NCBI GenBank assembly: GCA_963741755.1
Contig: CAVUJG010000006.1
Span: forward strand, 235,111 to 299,110
DNA: 64,000 nt
Source: Sva-07 sp963741755
GTDB lineage: Bacteria; Actinomycetota; Acidimicrobiia; Acidimicrobiales; Ilumatobacteraceae
Reading direction: 5' to 3'
The position numbers and the translations under genes were made by a program. The notes beneath the pieces are model-generated. The model had not been told where the DNA came from. It ran no database searches and saw only the letters and a program-made list of their open reading frames with translations. Below are positions 1-10,966 of this stretch, one piece after another (positions within the stretch are counted from its first letter, which is position 1; every line of letters starts with the position of its first letter).

Positions 1-315
1 CTGGATCAGGTCGACGCGGTCGACGTTCATCCGTTCGAGCGATCGTTCGAGTTCGGCCCGAGCAGCGGCGCCGTGCCGTTCGCCGGTCTTCGTGGCGAGG
101 AACACCTCGCTGCGATGATCTCCCAGCCACCCGCGCAACCGATCCTCCGAGGCGCCGTAGGACGCAGCAGTGTCGATGTGGTTGATCCCCCACTCGCTGA
201 CCTTCGCCATCGTGGTATCGGCGCGCTCCTGACTCATCCCGCCGAGGGCTGCGGCCCCGAAAATCACCCGTGTCGACTGATGGCCCGTGGACCCGAATGG
301 TGCGGTGGGAAGCAT
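1..315 (-). CDS. Aldo/keto reductase, N-terminal part (runs off the left edge)
   Basis: Reading leftwards from an ATG at 315 gives 105 uninterrupted codons to the window edge, so only the N-terminal third is present. It starts MLPTAPFGSTG and contains INHIDTAASYG, the family motif holding the catalytic Asp and Tyr, followed by FLATKTG with the catalytic Lys; RVDLIQ closes the visible part. Members are NADPH-dependent carbonyl reductases with a TIM-barrel fold; the substrate cannot be told. It diverges from the dioxygenase gene at 358 with about 40 bp between them, which must hold both promoters. Family assignment is firm. Confidence 0.85.
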   Translation of the reverse strand, partial: MLPTAPFGSTGHQSTRVIFGAAALGGMSQERADTTMAKVSEWGINHIDTAASYGASEDRLRGWLGDHRSEVFLATKTGERHGAAARAELERSLERMNVDRVDLIQ

Positions 316-357
316 GTCGACGACGGTACTCGGGCGTGGTTCTGGGATGATCACGGA

Positions 358-1149
358 GTGGACGACGAGATCGAACAGTTCCGCACCGATGGCGCCACCG
401 TGCTGCGAGGCGTCGTCGCGCCACAATGGCTCGACCTGCTCGCCGAGGGCGTCGAGTACAACCGGACGCATCCGAGCGCCTGGTCGCACTGGTACACGAG
501 CCCCGACGAGGCCGTCGGGTTCTGGAGCGACTACGTCACGTGGCCGGCCGTCGAGCAGTACCGACGAGTCGTGTTCGACAGCGGGCTGGCCGAGATCGCC
601 GGCGACCTGATGGAGTCACGAACCGTGCGCTTCTTCCACGAGCACGTCCTCGTGAAAGAGCCCGGAGCGACCGAGCCGACGCCCTGGCATCACGACGACC
701 CGTACTACGGCATCGACGGCATGCAGAACGTCAGCATGTGGATCGCACTCGACCCAGTCCCGGCTGCGTCGGGACTGCAGTTCATCGCCGGTTCGCACCT
801 GTCGGGCCGACGGTTCGTCCCCCGCAAGTTCATCGACCAGAGCCCGTACGGCGAGGCCGACGACCGCTTCGAACTGCTGCCCGACGGGGACGATCTCGTC
901 GAAGGCCAGCGGCTGATCAGCTGGGATGTCGAGCCGGGTGACGTCCTGGCGTTCCACTACCGCACGCTCCACGGTGCGCCGGGCAACTCGCTGTCGACCC
1001 GCCGCCGGGCGGTCAGCCTGCGTTGGCTCGGCGACGACGCCAGATTCGGCGAGCGTCCGTGGACGACGTCGCCGCCGTACGAGCCGAACGGCCTCGTCGT
1101 CGGCGGCCCGCTCGACGACGACCCACGCTTTCCTCTCGTCATCGGCTGA
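358..1149 (+). CDS. Phytanoyl-CoA dioxygenase (PhyH) family protein
   Basis: Predicted Fe(II)/2-oxoglutarate-dependent oxygenase of 263 residues. The iron-binding HxD is in TPWHHDDPYYG (near residue 113), the distal His in LAFHYRTLHGAPGN, and a later Arg probably binds 2-oxoglutarate. I chose the GTG at 358 (VDDEIEQFRTDG) because family proteins begin close to this FxxDG segment and because further upstream the frame would overlap the divergent reductase. The substrate is unknown; relatives hydroxylate acyl-CoAs, ectoine or small metabolites. Its TGA stop is the first triplet of a palindromic repeat. Confidence 0.82.
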   Translation: MDDEIEQFRTDGATVLRGVVAPQWLDLLAEGVEYNRTHPSAWSHWYTSPDEAVGFWSDYVTWPAVEQYRRVVFDSGLAEIAGDLMESRTVRFFHEHVLVKEPGATEPTPWHHDDPYYGIDGMQNVSMWIALDPVPAASGLQFIAGSHLSGRRFVPRKFIDQSPYGEADDRFELLPDGDDLVEGQRLISWDVEPGDVLAFHYRTLHGAPGNSLSTRRRAVSLRWLGDDARFGERPWTTSPPYEPNGLVVGGPLDDDPRFPLVIG

Positions 1150-1183
1150 CGTACACGTCGTGCCTGACACCAGGTGTACGTCA
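1147..1183. repeat. Palindromic element, family A (GTAC...GTAC), copy 1
   Basis: A 37-bp near-perfect inverted repeat with outer arms TGACGTACAC and GTGTACGTCA around a core resembling GTGCCTGACACC. It starts in the stop codon of the PhyH gene and ends 10 bp before the next ATG. Related copies lie at 39500 and 46026. Confidence 0.75.
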
Positions 1184-1193
1184 AGATGACGGG

Positions 1194-2135
1194 ATGACTC
1201 CCCCACTTCCTGCTGCGTTCGACAACCGTGTCAGCCGCGATCTCGGCGTCGACATCCCGATCGTCCAGGCGCCGATGGGATGGATCGCACGATCACAACT
1301 CGCGTCGGCGGTGTCGCAGGCGGGTGCCTGCGGGATCATCGAGACGTCATCGGGCGAACTCGACGCGGTGAAGGATGAGATCCGCAAGATGCGCGAGCTC
1401 ACCGACCGCCCCTTCGGCGTCAACATCGCTCAGGCGTTCGTGCGCGATCCGGCGATCGCCGAGTTCGTGATCGACCAGGGCGTCAAGTTCGTCACGACGT
1501 CCGCAGGCTCGCCGACGAAGTACACCGGCATACTCAAGGCGGCCGGGCTCACCGTGTACCACGTGGTGCCGACCCTCGCAGCGGCGCTCAAGGCCGTCGA
1601 CGCCGGTGTCGACGGGCTCGTCGTCGAAGGCGGCGAAGGCGGCGGCTTCAAGAGTCCGACACCCGTGTCGACGATGGTGCTGCTGCCACTCGTGCGCTCG
1701 AAGGTCGACGTGCCGATCATCGCTGCGGGCGGCATCACCGACGGGATGACGATGGCTGCCGCGTTCGCGCTGGGCGCCGAAGGTGTGCAGATGGGCACTC
1801 GGATGGTTTCCGCTGCCGAGTCGCCGGTGCATCACAACTGGAAACAGGCGATCATCGACGCCGCCGAGACCGACACCCTCTTCCTCAACCAACGCCACTC
1901 CCCCGCGCTGCGGGCGCTGCGCACCGATCGCACCGAGGCGCTGATGAACGCCGAACACAACGTGTTCGCCGACTTCGGCAATGCCCAGGATCTCTACTTC
2001 GGTGGCGACATGAACGCCGCCATCGCACTGTCGGGTCAGGTCGCCGGCCGCATCGAATCGATCGAGTCCGTGACGAAGATCATCGACGACACGATCGCCG
2101 AGTTCGCTGCGACCGTCGCCCGCCTCGCCGGCTGA
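1194..2135 (+). CDS. Nitronate monooxygenase / 2-nitropropane dioxygenase-like flavoprotein
   Basis: A 313-residue FMN TIM-barrel protein. IVQAPMGW near the N-terminus and the phosphate-binding IIAAGGITDG and GAEGVQMGTR segments are typical of the NMO/FabK superfamily. True class I nitronate monooxygenases carry a catalytic His in a GGH motif at the end of the barrel strand; here the equivalent reads EGGEGGGFKSP with Phe in that place, so the reaction may differ. ATG 1194 follows a weak GACGGG. Separated from the PhyH gene only by a palindromic repeat, so co-transcription is possible. Confidence 0.8.
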   Translation: MTPPLPAAFDNRVSRDLGVDIPIVQAPMGWIARSQLASAVSQAGACGIIETSSGELDAVKDEIRKMRELTDRPFGVNIAQAFVRDPAIAEFVIDQGVKFVTTSAGSPTKYTGILKAAGLTVYHVVPTLAAALKAVDAGVDGLVVEGGEGGGFKSPTPVSTMVLLPLVRSKVDVPIIAAGGITDGMTMAAAFALGAEGVQMGTRMVSAAESPVHHNWKQAIIDAAETDTLFLNQRHSPALRALRTDRTEALMNAEHNVFADFGNAQDLYFGGDMNAAIALSGQVAGRIESIESVTKIIDDTIAEFAATVARLAG

Positions 2136-2147
2136 ATTACGCCGGCG

Positions 2148-2909
2148 TCAACCTGCCGCAATTCGATCGACCACGACCTCGGTGAATGCGGCGGCGTCGA
2201 GGAGGTGTGCACGCGTTGCTTCGCCAGGAACGGCGCGCAGATCCACAGCCGCGTGCAACATGTCGGCGAAGTCGGGGGCCCGCTCTGCCGCCCACCTGCC
2301 AGCCGTGGACTTCGATGCCACGTCACCGGTTTCCCAGGTGTAGAGCATCCGGGCGACGCCGAGCGCCACCCATTCGAGCACCGCTCCGTCTGCCGTCTCG
2401 CTCGTCGGGTCGGCCTCGACCGCTGCGGCGAGCCGTTCTCCGACACCTCGCCAGTAGGTGTCGAGGTTCTCGCGCACCCAGCGACGCCGCTCGCCGTCAT
2501 CGACATGGACGCCCAACCGGTCGGCGGCGTCGCCCCGGACCGCGAGTCCGTACGTTGCCAGCGTGTACCAGACGACCGGATTGATCTCGAACGACTCGCC
2601 ATCGACGTGATACTCCCCGTCGAGCACCCACGGCCGCTGCACCGCCATCGGCGGGACGACGAGATCGCCCCACGCCACGTACGGACCGTCGACGGCGATC
2701 GACACCCGCTCGCGAACGAGCGCTTGGGCGGCCGCGAGGTCGCCGAACAGGTCGGGGTCGGACGGGTCGGCCACGACGGCGACGACGTCGATGTCGCTGT
2801 GCGGCCTCCAGTCGCCGAGTGCCACCGATCCGACGACGTACAGCCCTTCGACCACCCCGGGCGCGATCTCGTCGTGTGCCTCGAGCCAGGTCGCGAAGCG
2901 CCTCGGCAA
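2148..2909 (-). CDS. Aminoglycoside-adenylyltransferase-like nucleotidyltransferase
   Basis: About 253 residues. The N-terminal part carries the polymerase-beta-type nucleotidyltransferase signature VVGSVALGDWRPHSDIDVVA: a GS, then the DxD metal ligands. The C-terminal part is helical, as in AadA/ANT(3'')-type and DUF4111 proteins, which transfer AMP to small substrates; resistance is possible but not shown. The start is uncertain: a TTG at 2909 leaves 63 bp to the divergent gene, while a GTG at 2972 would abut it. An ATG at 2937 begins a family-like N-terminus in another frame, so a frameshift near 2900 is conceivable. Confidence 0.65.
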   Translation of the reverse strand: MPRRFATWLEAHDEIAPGVVEGLYVVGSVALGDWRPHSDIDVVAVVADPSDPDLFGDLAAAQALVRERVSIAVDGPYVAWGDLVVPPMAVQRPWVLDGEYHVDGESFEINPVVWYTLATYGLAVRGDAADRLGVHVDDGERRRWVRENLDTYWRGVGERLAAAVEADPTSETADGAVLEWVALGVARMLYTWETGDVASKSTAGRWAAERAPDFADMLHAAVDLRAVPGEATRAHLLDAAAFTEVVVDRIAAG

Positions 2910-2972
2910 CCGGAGCCGGGAGCGATACGGGTTCCATGGCCCGAACCTAGCGACGGCTCCTACTCTGGACAC

Positions 2973-3473
2973 ATGGCCATCGACGACGAACTGATCAACC
3001 GCATCACCTGGAAGATCCCCAACGCGCTCGCTCTCGTCGGCTCGGCGCACGACGGAGAGCGCAACGCCATGACGACCAGTTGGATCACCCAGCTGTCGAT
3101 GGAGCCCGTGCTGATCGGTATCGGCGTCGACAACTCGGCCGTCACGCATCGGCTGATCTCGGCCAGTGGCGCATTCACCGTCAACCTGTGGGACAGCGAG
3201 AACACACGCCCGTTCGTCAAGTTCTCCAAGCCTGCTGTCGACGACGGCGAGACGCTGAACGGTTGGGCGGTGCGCGCAGCGACCACCGGGCGCCCCGGTG
3301 TTCGACGATGCGACTCGCCTGGATGGACTGCGAAGTCCGCCACACGCTCGACCTCGGCACCCACACGCTGTTCGTCGGCGAGATCGTCGACGCCGGCGAT
3401 CCACGACGACGAGGCCCGACCGGCGGCGATGAGCGACACCCGCATGAAGTACGGCGGCGTCAAGCGCCACTGA
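2973..3473 (+). CDS. Flavin reductase-like FMN-binding protein with two compensating frameshifts
   Basis: The first 108 residues (MAIDDELINRITWKI, then AMTTSWITQLSMEP and AFTVNLWDS) are a normal flavin-reductase/pyridoxamine-oxidase split-barrel domain, which binds FMN and reduces or uses flavins. Between about 3295 and 3398 family-like sequence (LAWMDCEVRHTLDLGTHTLF) is present only in the next frame; after that the original frame resumes with AMSDTRMKYGG and stops normally. The single open frame therefore encodes about 35 nonsense residues in the middle. Either two single-base consensus errors or a damaged gene. Confidence 0.65.
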   Translation: MAIDDELINRITWKIPNALALVGSAHDGERNAMTTSWITQLSMEPVLIGIGVDNSAVTHRLISASGAFTVNLWDSENTRPFVKFSKPAVDDGETLNGWAVRAATTGRPGVRRCDSPGWTAKSATRSTSAPTRCSSARSSTPAIHDDEARPAAMSDTRMKYGGVKRH

Positions 3474-3549
3474 CGCGCGACAGCGCACGCGACCTCCGGA
3501 GCACTCAGGACCGGACGGAGCGCGTTCGAGACGAGGGGCCGGCATCGGA

Positions 3550-5652
3550 TCACCCACGGGAGCTCGGAAGTGGACCTGCGATCGCCGCAGCCCGTCTCGT
3601 GAGCCAGGCCCGCAGGTCGGCCAACGGCATCGGATGCGCGATGCCGAATCCCTGAGCGAAGTCGCAGCCGAGGGCGGCGAGTGCGTTCCAGGTGTCACCC
3701 GTCTCGAGCCCTTCGGCGACCACGTCGAAACCCAGACGATGTGCGAGGTCGACGACGCTCTCGACGATCACCCGATCGGCGTGGTTCGAGAGCAGCCCAC
3801 CGACGAACACCGCGTCGACCTTCAAGCGGTCGACAGGGAGTTGCCGCAACGTCTCGAACGACGAGTAGCCGGTACCGAAGTCGTCGATCGCGATCGAGAC
3901 GCCGGCCTCACGGAGCCGATCGACGGTGAACCACGAGTGCTCCGGGTTGGACCCCAACGCCCGCTCGGTCACCTCGACCTCCAGGCGAGAGGGCGGGAAC
4001 CCGACCTCGGCGAGCACCCGGAGAACGAGCGCTGAGAAGTTCCGATCCTGCAGGCTTCGCCGCGACACGTTGACGGCCAGCTTCACGTCGTCGATTCCGG
4101 ACATCCGCAAGCCCTGTGTCGAGGTCCGCAGCACCATCTCGGTGACCGGTCCGATCAGCTCGGTCTGCTCGACGAGTGCGATGAAGTCGTTCGGCTGGAT
4201 TCTGCCGTATACCGGGTGATCCCAACGGATGAGTGCCTCGACCGTGTCGGCCGCGCCCGTGTCCATGCGCACCTGCGGCTGGAAATGCACGCTGAATTGG
4301 CCTTCGGCCAGGGCGCCGTCGATGTCGGACAACAACTCCACACGCCCGCGTCGTTGAACGCGTACGCAGTCGTCGTACCGCTCGACCTTCGTGGCGAGAC
4401 GCTTCGCTCGGTACATCGCGATGTCGGCCGCGCGCAGCAGATCCGACGCAGACCGACCATGCCGCGGAGCGAACGCCAGGCCGACGCTCACGTCGACGCG
4501 GATCGGGAAGCCGCGGACAGCAGAGCGGCTGCGCGAGTTCGACGCTGAGCTCACGCACCAGGCTCTCGACCTCAGCGCTGCCCTCTTCGCTCGTTCGCAA
4601 GGGTTGGAGTACGGCGAACTCGTCCCCGGCCAGTCTCGAGGCCATGGCATTGGGCGGCAGACTGTCGGCGAGTCGCCGGGCGAACGTCGCAAGCACCGCG
4701 TCGCCGACGTCATGTCCCAACTCGTCGTTGACCTCCTTGAACCGATCGAGGTCGATCAGCATCACCATCGCCGATGTCGATCCCCCGGCGCCACCGACGA
4801 CCATGTCCACGCGCTCGGCGAAGGCCTGACGGTTGGCAAGGCCCGTCAAGGCATCGTGACGCGCCTCGTACGCCCGCTCGAAGGCCTGCCTCGTCGACTG
4901 GAAGACGAGAACCGTCGTGATCGCGAGCAGGGGCGCAAGCGCTCGGCTGAATTCGACGCCAACGATCCAGATCGGTGCGAGCGACAACAGCGCACCCTCG
5001 GCGGTCACCCGTGCACCGATGCCGCGCGCCAGTGCGGTAGCGAGCGCGACTTCGTGAACGGGCTGCTTCGTCGATCGCCGTGACGATGCCGTCGACCAGC
5101 AGGATGGTCGCTCCGACCAACGTTGCGCCGACCACCCACCGCCACGAGACCCCCGCGACGTTAGTCCATCGACCAGTTCGCGTCGAGCCACATCGACACC
5201 GACGACGCGGACCCGACAGTCAGTGCGACCTTCGACAAACGAATGAGCGTCGAGATCGGGGTGGCACGCACGACGAGCGCGTGGGCGACCGTCCCGAAGA
5301 TCGACACCAACAACGCTCCGGTCGGAGAGCCGATCAGCATCAGGGCGAATGCAAAGAGATAGACGGGGGTGACGTAGGTGTTCGGGCCCGACCGGATCCA
5401 ACACCGGCGGCTCGTCTCACCGACGAGCAGCCCGAGCGCGAGGAACGCCAGCACCGGCCAGTCAGCATCCGGCGGTTCGCGGTAGAGGTCGGTTCGGATG
5501 ACGGCAACGACGACTGCGACCGCGACCGACAACGTGCCGAATGCGGCGACCGTCAGCGCGAGACGATCGGGAACCTGCCGCTCCGCCAATTTCGAGGCGC
5601 GCTGACGACCTCCGATCCGGATCACCTCGAGTTCATGTGGTGTTGTTGCCAC
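3550..5652 (-). pseudogene. Membrane GGDEF-EAL cyclic-di-GMP protein, broken by about three frameshifts
   Basis: The pieces join in order to one protein of about 700 residues: an N-terminal hydrophobic region from ATG 5652 with at least five membrane segments, a GGDEF domain (DALTGLANRQAF; active-site loop AGDEF, slightly degenerate), and an EAL domain (VEALIRWDHP, NVSRRSL, IDDFGTGYSSF, VVAEGLE) ending at 3550. A complete EAL set suggests a phosphodiesterase; GGDEF would make or sense cyclic-di-GMP. The frame changes near 5162 (with a stop), 5062 and 4520. Domain content is certain; whether the gene is dead or mis-sequenced is not. Confidence 0.75.
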
Positions 5653-5780
5653 GGTGCTCCGCCCAGTCGCCAGTCGACTCGTTGTCGACCATGCTGGTAT
5701 CGGGATCTCGGCAGAGCTTCTTGAACCGTGACTGGGTGCCGGTCCTGCTCACCGGGCGCCGTCGTAGCCTCGGGCACACC

Positions 5781-7452
<1,672 letters not shown>

Positions 7453-7454
<2 letters not shown>

Positions 7455-7536
7455 TTACATCAGGGGTCAGACCCGCGATGTAATCCCTCCGTTCGTGCGG
7501 TGCGATTACATCGCGGGTCTGACCCCTGATGTAATC
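7453..7536. repeat. Palindromic element, family B (GATTACATC...GATGTAATC), inverted pair
   Basis: Two 33-bp copies, 7453-7485 and 7504-7536, are exact reverse complements of each other, so the block is itself a large palindrome. Each has arms GATTACATC and GATGTAATC (one arm side also with a CAGG/CGCGG difference) around the core GGGTCAGACCC. They fill the gap between ettA and the CysQ-like gene. Other copies: 13287, 17168 and 42795. Confidence 0.85.
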
Positions 7537-7556
7537 GCAGCTGGCAGACTGGCTCG

Positions 7557-8309
7557 ATGCCCCCCACGGAGACCGACGGTCAGCTCGCCACGCGCCTGGC
7601 GACACAGGCCGGTCACCTGCTGTTGGAGCTCCGCGAGAAGATGTTCGCCGCGGGAGCGTCGACCTGGGACGTCAAGGACGCCGGCGATGCGGCCGCGCAG
7701 CGGTTTCTCGCCCAGGAGTTCGCGACGCATCGCCCCGACGACGCCGTGCTGTCGGAGGAGGGCCGCGAGGACCCGCGCCGTTTCGGGGCCGATCGTGTGT
7801 GGATCGTCGACCCGCTCGACGGCACCCGCGAGTTCGGCGAGCAGGGCCGCATCGACTGGGCCGTGCACATCGCGCTGTGGGAGAACGACCGCTTCGGCGC
7901 CGCCGCCGTGAGCCTCCCCGCCGTTGGGCGAACCTTCACGACCGACGATCCCACGCCGATGCCGCCGTTCGATCGCGAGCGGCCGATCCTGGTCACGTCA
8001 CGCTCCCGGGCGCCCTACGCCGCCGTGCTGGTCGTCGAAGGGCTCGACTGCGATGCCGTCAGGCTCGGCTCGGCCGGCGCGAAGGCGATGTCGGTCGTGA
8101 TGGGCGAGACCGACATCTATGTCCACGACGGCGGCATGTACCAGTGGGATTCCGCCGCCCCTGCCGGCGTGGCGCTCGCCTCGGGATTCCACGTCAGCCG
8201 CCTCGACGGCTCGCCGATCGTCTACAACGACCGCGACCCGTGGCTTCCCGACTTCATCGTGTGTCGGCCCGAGTTGGCCGAATCCGTGCTGAAGGCGATG
8301 TGGGGTTGA
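7557..8309 (+). CDS. CysQ/inositol-monophosphatase family phosphatase
   Basis: A 250-residue member of the Mg2+/Li+-sensitive phosphatase superfamily. The metal-binding motifs are visible: SEEG (about residue 64), WIVDPLDGTREF (about 83) and the C-terminal WDSAAPAGV. The closest recognised type is 3'(2'),5'-bisphosphate nucleotidase (CysQ), which removes pAp made during sulfate assimilation; inositol or fructose phosphatase activity is an alternative. It overlaps the start region of the next gene (TTG within its stop), so the two are probably translated together. Confidence 0.82.
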   Translation: MPPTETDGQLATRLATQAGHLLLELREKMFAAGASTWDVKDAGDAAAQRFLAQEFATHRPDDAVLSEEGREDPRRFGADRVWIVDPLDGTREFGEQGRIDWAVHIALWENDRFGAAAVSLPAVGRTFTTDDPTPMPPFDRERPILVTSRSRAPYAAVLVVEGLDCDAVRLGSAGAKAMSVVMGETDIYVHDGGMYQWDSAAPAGVALASGFHVSRLDGSPIVYNDRDPWLPDFIVCRPELAESVLKAMWG

Positions 8310-8317
8310 GCGAGTCG

Positions 8318-9142
8318 ATGCCGTCGAGCGGCGTCCTGACGGCGATCCGCTGGGAGGTCGCCGACCGCACCGCCACCGTGTGGCTCCACCGACCGCACCG
8401 CCACAACGCATGGACGGGCACCATGCACACCGAGTACCGCCAGGTGATGGCCGACCTCGAGCACCGCAACGATGTGCGTGCCGTGGTCGTGACGGGAACT
8501 CCCCCGGCGTTCTGTGTCGGTGGCGACTCCAAGGCACTGGAAGGCCACGGCGAACGCGGCGGCTACGACAGCGGACTGCCCGCCGAGCCGGCCACTCCGG
8601 GCGGCGGAGAGCGCATCGACGCCGACTTCGTCTGGCAGCTCGGATATCGACTGCCGATCATCGCTGCCGTCAATGGTGCGTGTGCCGGCGTCGGCCTCGC
8701 GCTTGCGCTGTGGTGCGACCTCCGATTCGTGGCAGCCGACGCGAAGCTCACCACGGCCGCCGCCAAGCTCGGGCTGCCTGCCGAGTACGGGATGAGTTGG
8801 ATCCTGCCGCGCCTGGTCGGGGTCACCCGGGCGAACGATCTGCTCCTGTCCAGTCGCGTGGTCACCGGCACGGACACTGCCGATTGGGGGCTCTGGAACG
8901 GCGTGGAGGCAGACGGCGAGGCGACCCTGGCTGCGGCGCAGTCGTACGCACGACTCCTTGCCTCGACCACCGGGCCGAACGCCGTCACCGCCACCAAGCG
9001 CCAGCTCACCGCCGACCTCCTCCGCCACGACCCGGCAGCCTCGATCGCTGACTCACTCCGGCTCCTCGATCAGGCGATGGGCACCGCCGAATACCGCGAA
9101 GGTGTCGCCGCCCTCACCGAGAAACGCCCACCCAACTTCTGA
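8318..9142 (+). CDS. Enoyl-CoA hydratase/isomerase family protein
   Basis: A 274-residue crotonase-fold protein. The oxyanion-hole regions are clear: PAFCVGGDSKAL (about residue 60) and AAVNGACAGVGLALALWCD (about 115), then GLPAEYGMSWILPRLVG with a Glu in the usual catalytic neighbourhood. Likely acts on an acyl-CoA in beta-oxidation or a related pathway; the exact reaction cannot be read from the sequence. ATG 8318 is preferred; a TTG at 8306 that overlaps the previous stop codon would add four residues. Confidence 0.82.
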   Translation: MPSSGVLTAIRWEVADRTATVWLHRPHRHNAWTGTMHTEYRQVMADLEHRNDVRAVVVTGTPPAFCVGGDSKALEGHGERGGYDSGLPAEPATPGGGERIDADFVWQLGYRLPIIAAVNGACAGVGLALALWCDLRFVAADAKLTTAAAKLGLPAEYGMSWILPRLVGVTRANDLLLSSRVVTGTDTADWGLWNGVEADGEATLAAAQSYARLLASTTGPNAVTATKRQLTADLLRHDPAASIADSLRLLDQAMGTAEYREGVAALTEKRPPNF

Positions 9143-9145
9143 CAG

Positions 9146-9246
9146 CGATGAGCGAACCGACCGGATACGGCGGTTTCGCTCATCGTTAGCCCTGCCCCGG
9201 GCCCGCCGATGAGCGAACCGACCGCATGCGGCGGTTTCGCTCATCG
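9146..9246. repeat. Palindromic element, family C (CGATGAGCGAACC), pair 1
   Basis: Two 40-bp palindromes, 9146-9185 and 9207-9246, with arms CGATGAGCGAA and TTCGCTCATCG, begin exactly 61 bp apart with a 21-bp unlike spacer. They lie between the convergent enoyl-CoA hydratase and CoA-transferase genes. The same 61-bp arrangement recurs at 13376 and 31597. Confidence 0.88.
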
Positions 9247-9271
9247 CAACCGGGTCGGGCAGCCGGGTGGG

Positions 9272-10448
9272 TCAGTGCAGGTCGCGGAGTTCGTCGAGGA
9301 TCTCGGCGGTGTGTTCGCCGAGTTTCGGCACCGGACCGACGTGCAGCGCGTGGCCGTCGAAGTCGACCGGCGTGGCGACGGCGCGGAACGGTGCGCCGTC
9401 GTCGCGAGGGACCATCTCCACGAAGCCCGGCTGCGCCTGCGGATCGGCGATGACGTCGACGATCGACTGCACGGGCGCCCACCACACGTCGTGCTCGTCG
9501 AAGCGCTCGAGCCCAATCCGAGAGCGGACGGGTGGCGAACGCGGCGTCGAGCTCCGCGATCAGGTCTGCCGCGTGTCGCATCCGAGCGGTCGCATCGGCG
9601 TAGCGAGGATCGTCGGCGAGATCTGGCCGTTCGAGCGCGGCGAGCACCTGCGGCCAGTGGCGGTCGGCCTCCAGGCAGATCAACCAGAAGACCCGCTCGT
9701 CGCTCGCCCGGTAGCTGTTGATCAGCGGGGCCCGACTGTTCTCGCGCGCCTTGGTCGACTCCCGACGGTCGAACTGCAGCTGAATACCGAAGTCCCACGC
9801 GATCGAGTACATCCCCGTGCGCAGCAAGCTCGTCGAGACGAGACCGCCACGGCCGGTCCGTTCGCGTTCGAACAGCTTCGCCATCACGCCGGCCACGAGC
9901 GTCATCCCGGTCTGATGGTCGCCCATCCCCGACCGCAGCCCCGGCGGCATCTCGCCGGGGGGCACCATCGTGTGGGCAAGCCCCGAGCGAGCCCAGAACG
10001 CCCCGATGTCGTAGCCGGCGCGGTCGCGGTCCTCGCCCTCGAGCCCGTAGCCGGAGATCGCCCCGTAGACGAGCCGGGGATGGCGAGCGCACACCCGGTC
10101 GGGACCGAGTTCCAGACGTTCGAGCGCGCCGGGCCGCATGTTGGTCACCAGCACATCGGCCGTCGACAGGAGCCGATCGAACACCGCGTGATCATCGAAA
10201 TCGCGCAGATCGAGCACCATCGAGCGCTTACCGCGGTTGTCGACCTCGAACGGCGGCACCGGCATCGACCCGTCGAGGCCGACCGATCCGAACACGGCAC
10301 GCTGCGGATCGCCGCCGGCCGGCTCGACCTTGATCACGTCGGCGCCCCAGTCGGCCATGATCCCGCCGGCCGCCGGACCCGCCACCCACACGCCGAGCTC
10401 GACCACCCGCACCCCAGCGAGCGGCCCCGCTCCCCCCGTGTTGCCCAT
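9272..10448 (-). CDS. CaiB/BaiF family CoA-transferase (one frameshift near 9510)
   Basis: Class III CoA-transferase, about 391 residues if corrected. It begins MGNTGGAGPLAGVRVVELG; GGIMADWGADVIKVEP and VLDLRD are the conserved N-terminal blocks, GYDIGAFWARSG and GMGDHQTGMTLVAGVMA follow. Near 9510 the frame ends in Arg-rich nonsense, while the family C-terminus (VWWAPVQSIVDVIADPQAQ, then GPVPKLGEHTAEIL) continues in the neighbouring frame to a TGA at 9274. One extra base explains this. Moves CoA between acyl groups; substrate unknown. Its ATG shares a base with the stop of the upstream VOC gene, so they form an operon. Confidence 0.78.
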
Positions 10449-10912
10449 CAGCCCAATGCGGCGATCACGTCGGGCGGCGCCTGCACGAGCTCGATCAACA
10501 CGCCTTCGCCACTTCGTGGCGTGTCGTCGTTGCCCTTCGGGTGGATGAAGCACACGTCGTGGCCGGCCGCCCCCTTGCGGATCCCACCGGGCGTGAAGCG
10601 CACGCCCTGCTCGGTCAACCAGTCGACGCAGGCCGCCAGATCGTCGATCCACACGCCGACGTGGTTGAGCGTCGGAACGTGCACCTTCGGGGATCGCTCG
10701 GGGTCGAGCGGCTGCATCAGATCGATCTCCACCGCGTGCGGGCCCTCGCCCAGCCGGAGGATGTCCTCGTCGACGTTCTCGTTCTCGCTGATGTAGTCGC
10801 CGACCTTCTCGACACCGAGCAGCCCGGTCCACAGACCGGTGAGCGCTCCCTTGTCGAGACCACCGATGGCGATCTGTTGGAGGCCGAGGACGCGGAAGGG
10901 ACGATCAGTCAT
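10448..10912 (-). CDS. VOC-family protein, methylmalonyl-CoA epimerase-like
   Basis: A 154-residue glyoxalase/VOC fold protein. LGLQQIAIGG starts the first beta-alpha-beta module, LNHVGVWIDDL the second, and VLIELVQAP near the C-terminus carries the Glu that binds the metal in methylmalonyl-CoA epimerases. The first metal ligand is not the usual His, so activity is not assured. It is translationally coupled (TGATG) to the CoA-transferase, which favours a role on an acyl-CoA substrate. Start ATG 10912; only 54 bp separate it from the divergent UbiB gene. Confidence 0.72.
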   Translation of the reverse strand: MTDRPFRVLGLQQIAIGGLDKGALTGLWTGLLGVEKVGDYISENENVDEDILRLGEGPHAVEIDLMQPLDPERSPKVHVPTLNHVGVWIDDLAACVDWLTEQGVRFTPGGIRKGAAGHDVCFIHPKGNDDTPRSGEGVLIELVQAPPDVIAALG

Positions 10913-10966
10913 GACGCGATGTTGCCTCGCGGCGACGAATCTCCGAGAATCCGGCATCATGGCGGG

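Noticed and set aside
2148..2972. A definite aminoglycoside-resistance gene
   Set aside because: Only the nucleotidyltransferase fold and metal motif are supported; many such proteins modify other substrates.
9209..9721. Short proteins starting MSEPTGYGGFAHRN at several family C palindromes
   Set aside because: The shared N-terminus is simply the translation of the repeat; sequences after it are unrelated and lie over real genes on the other strand.
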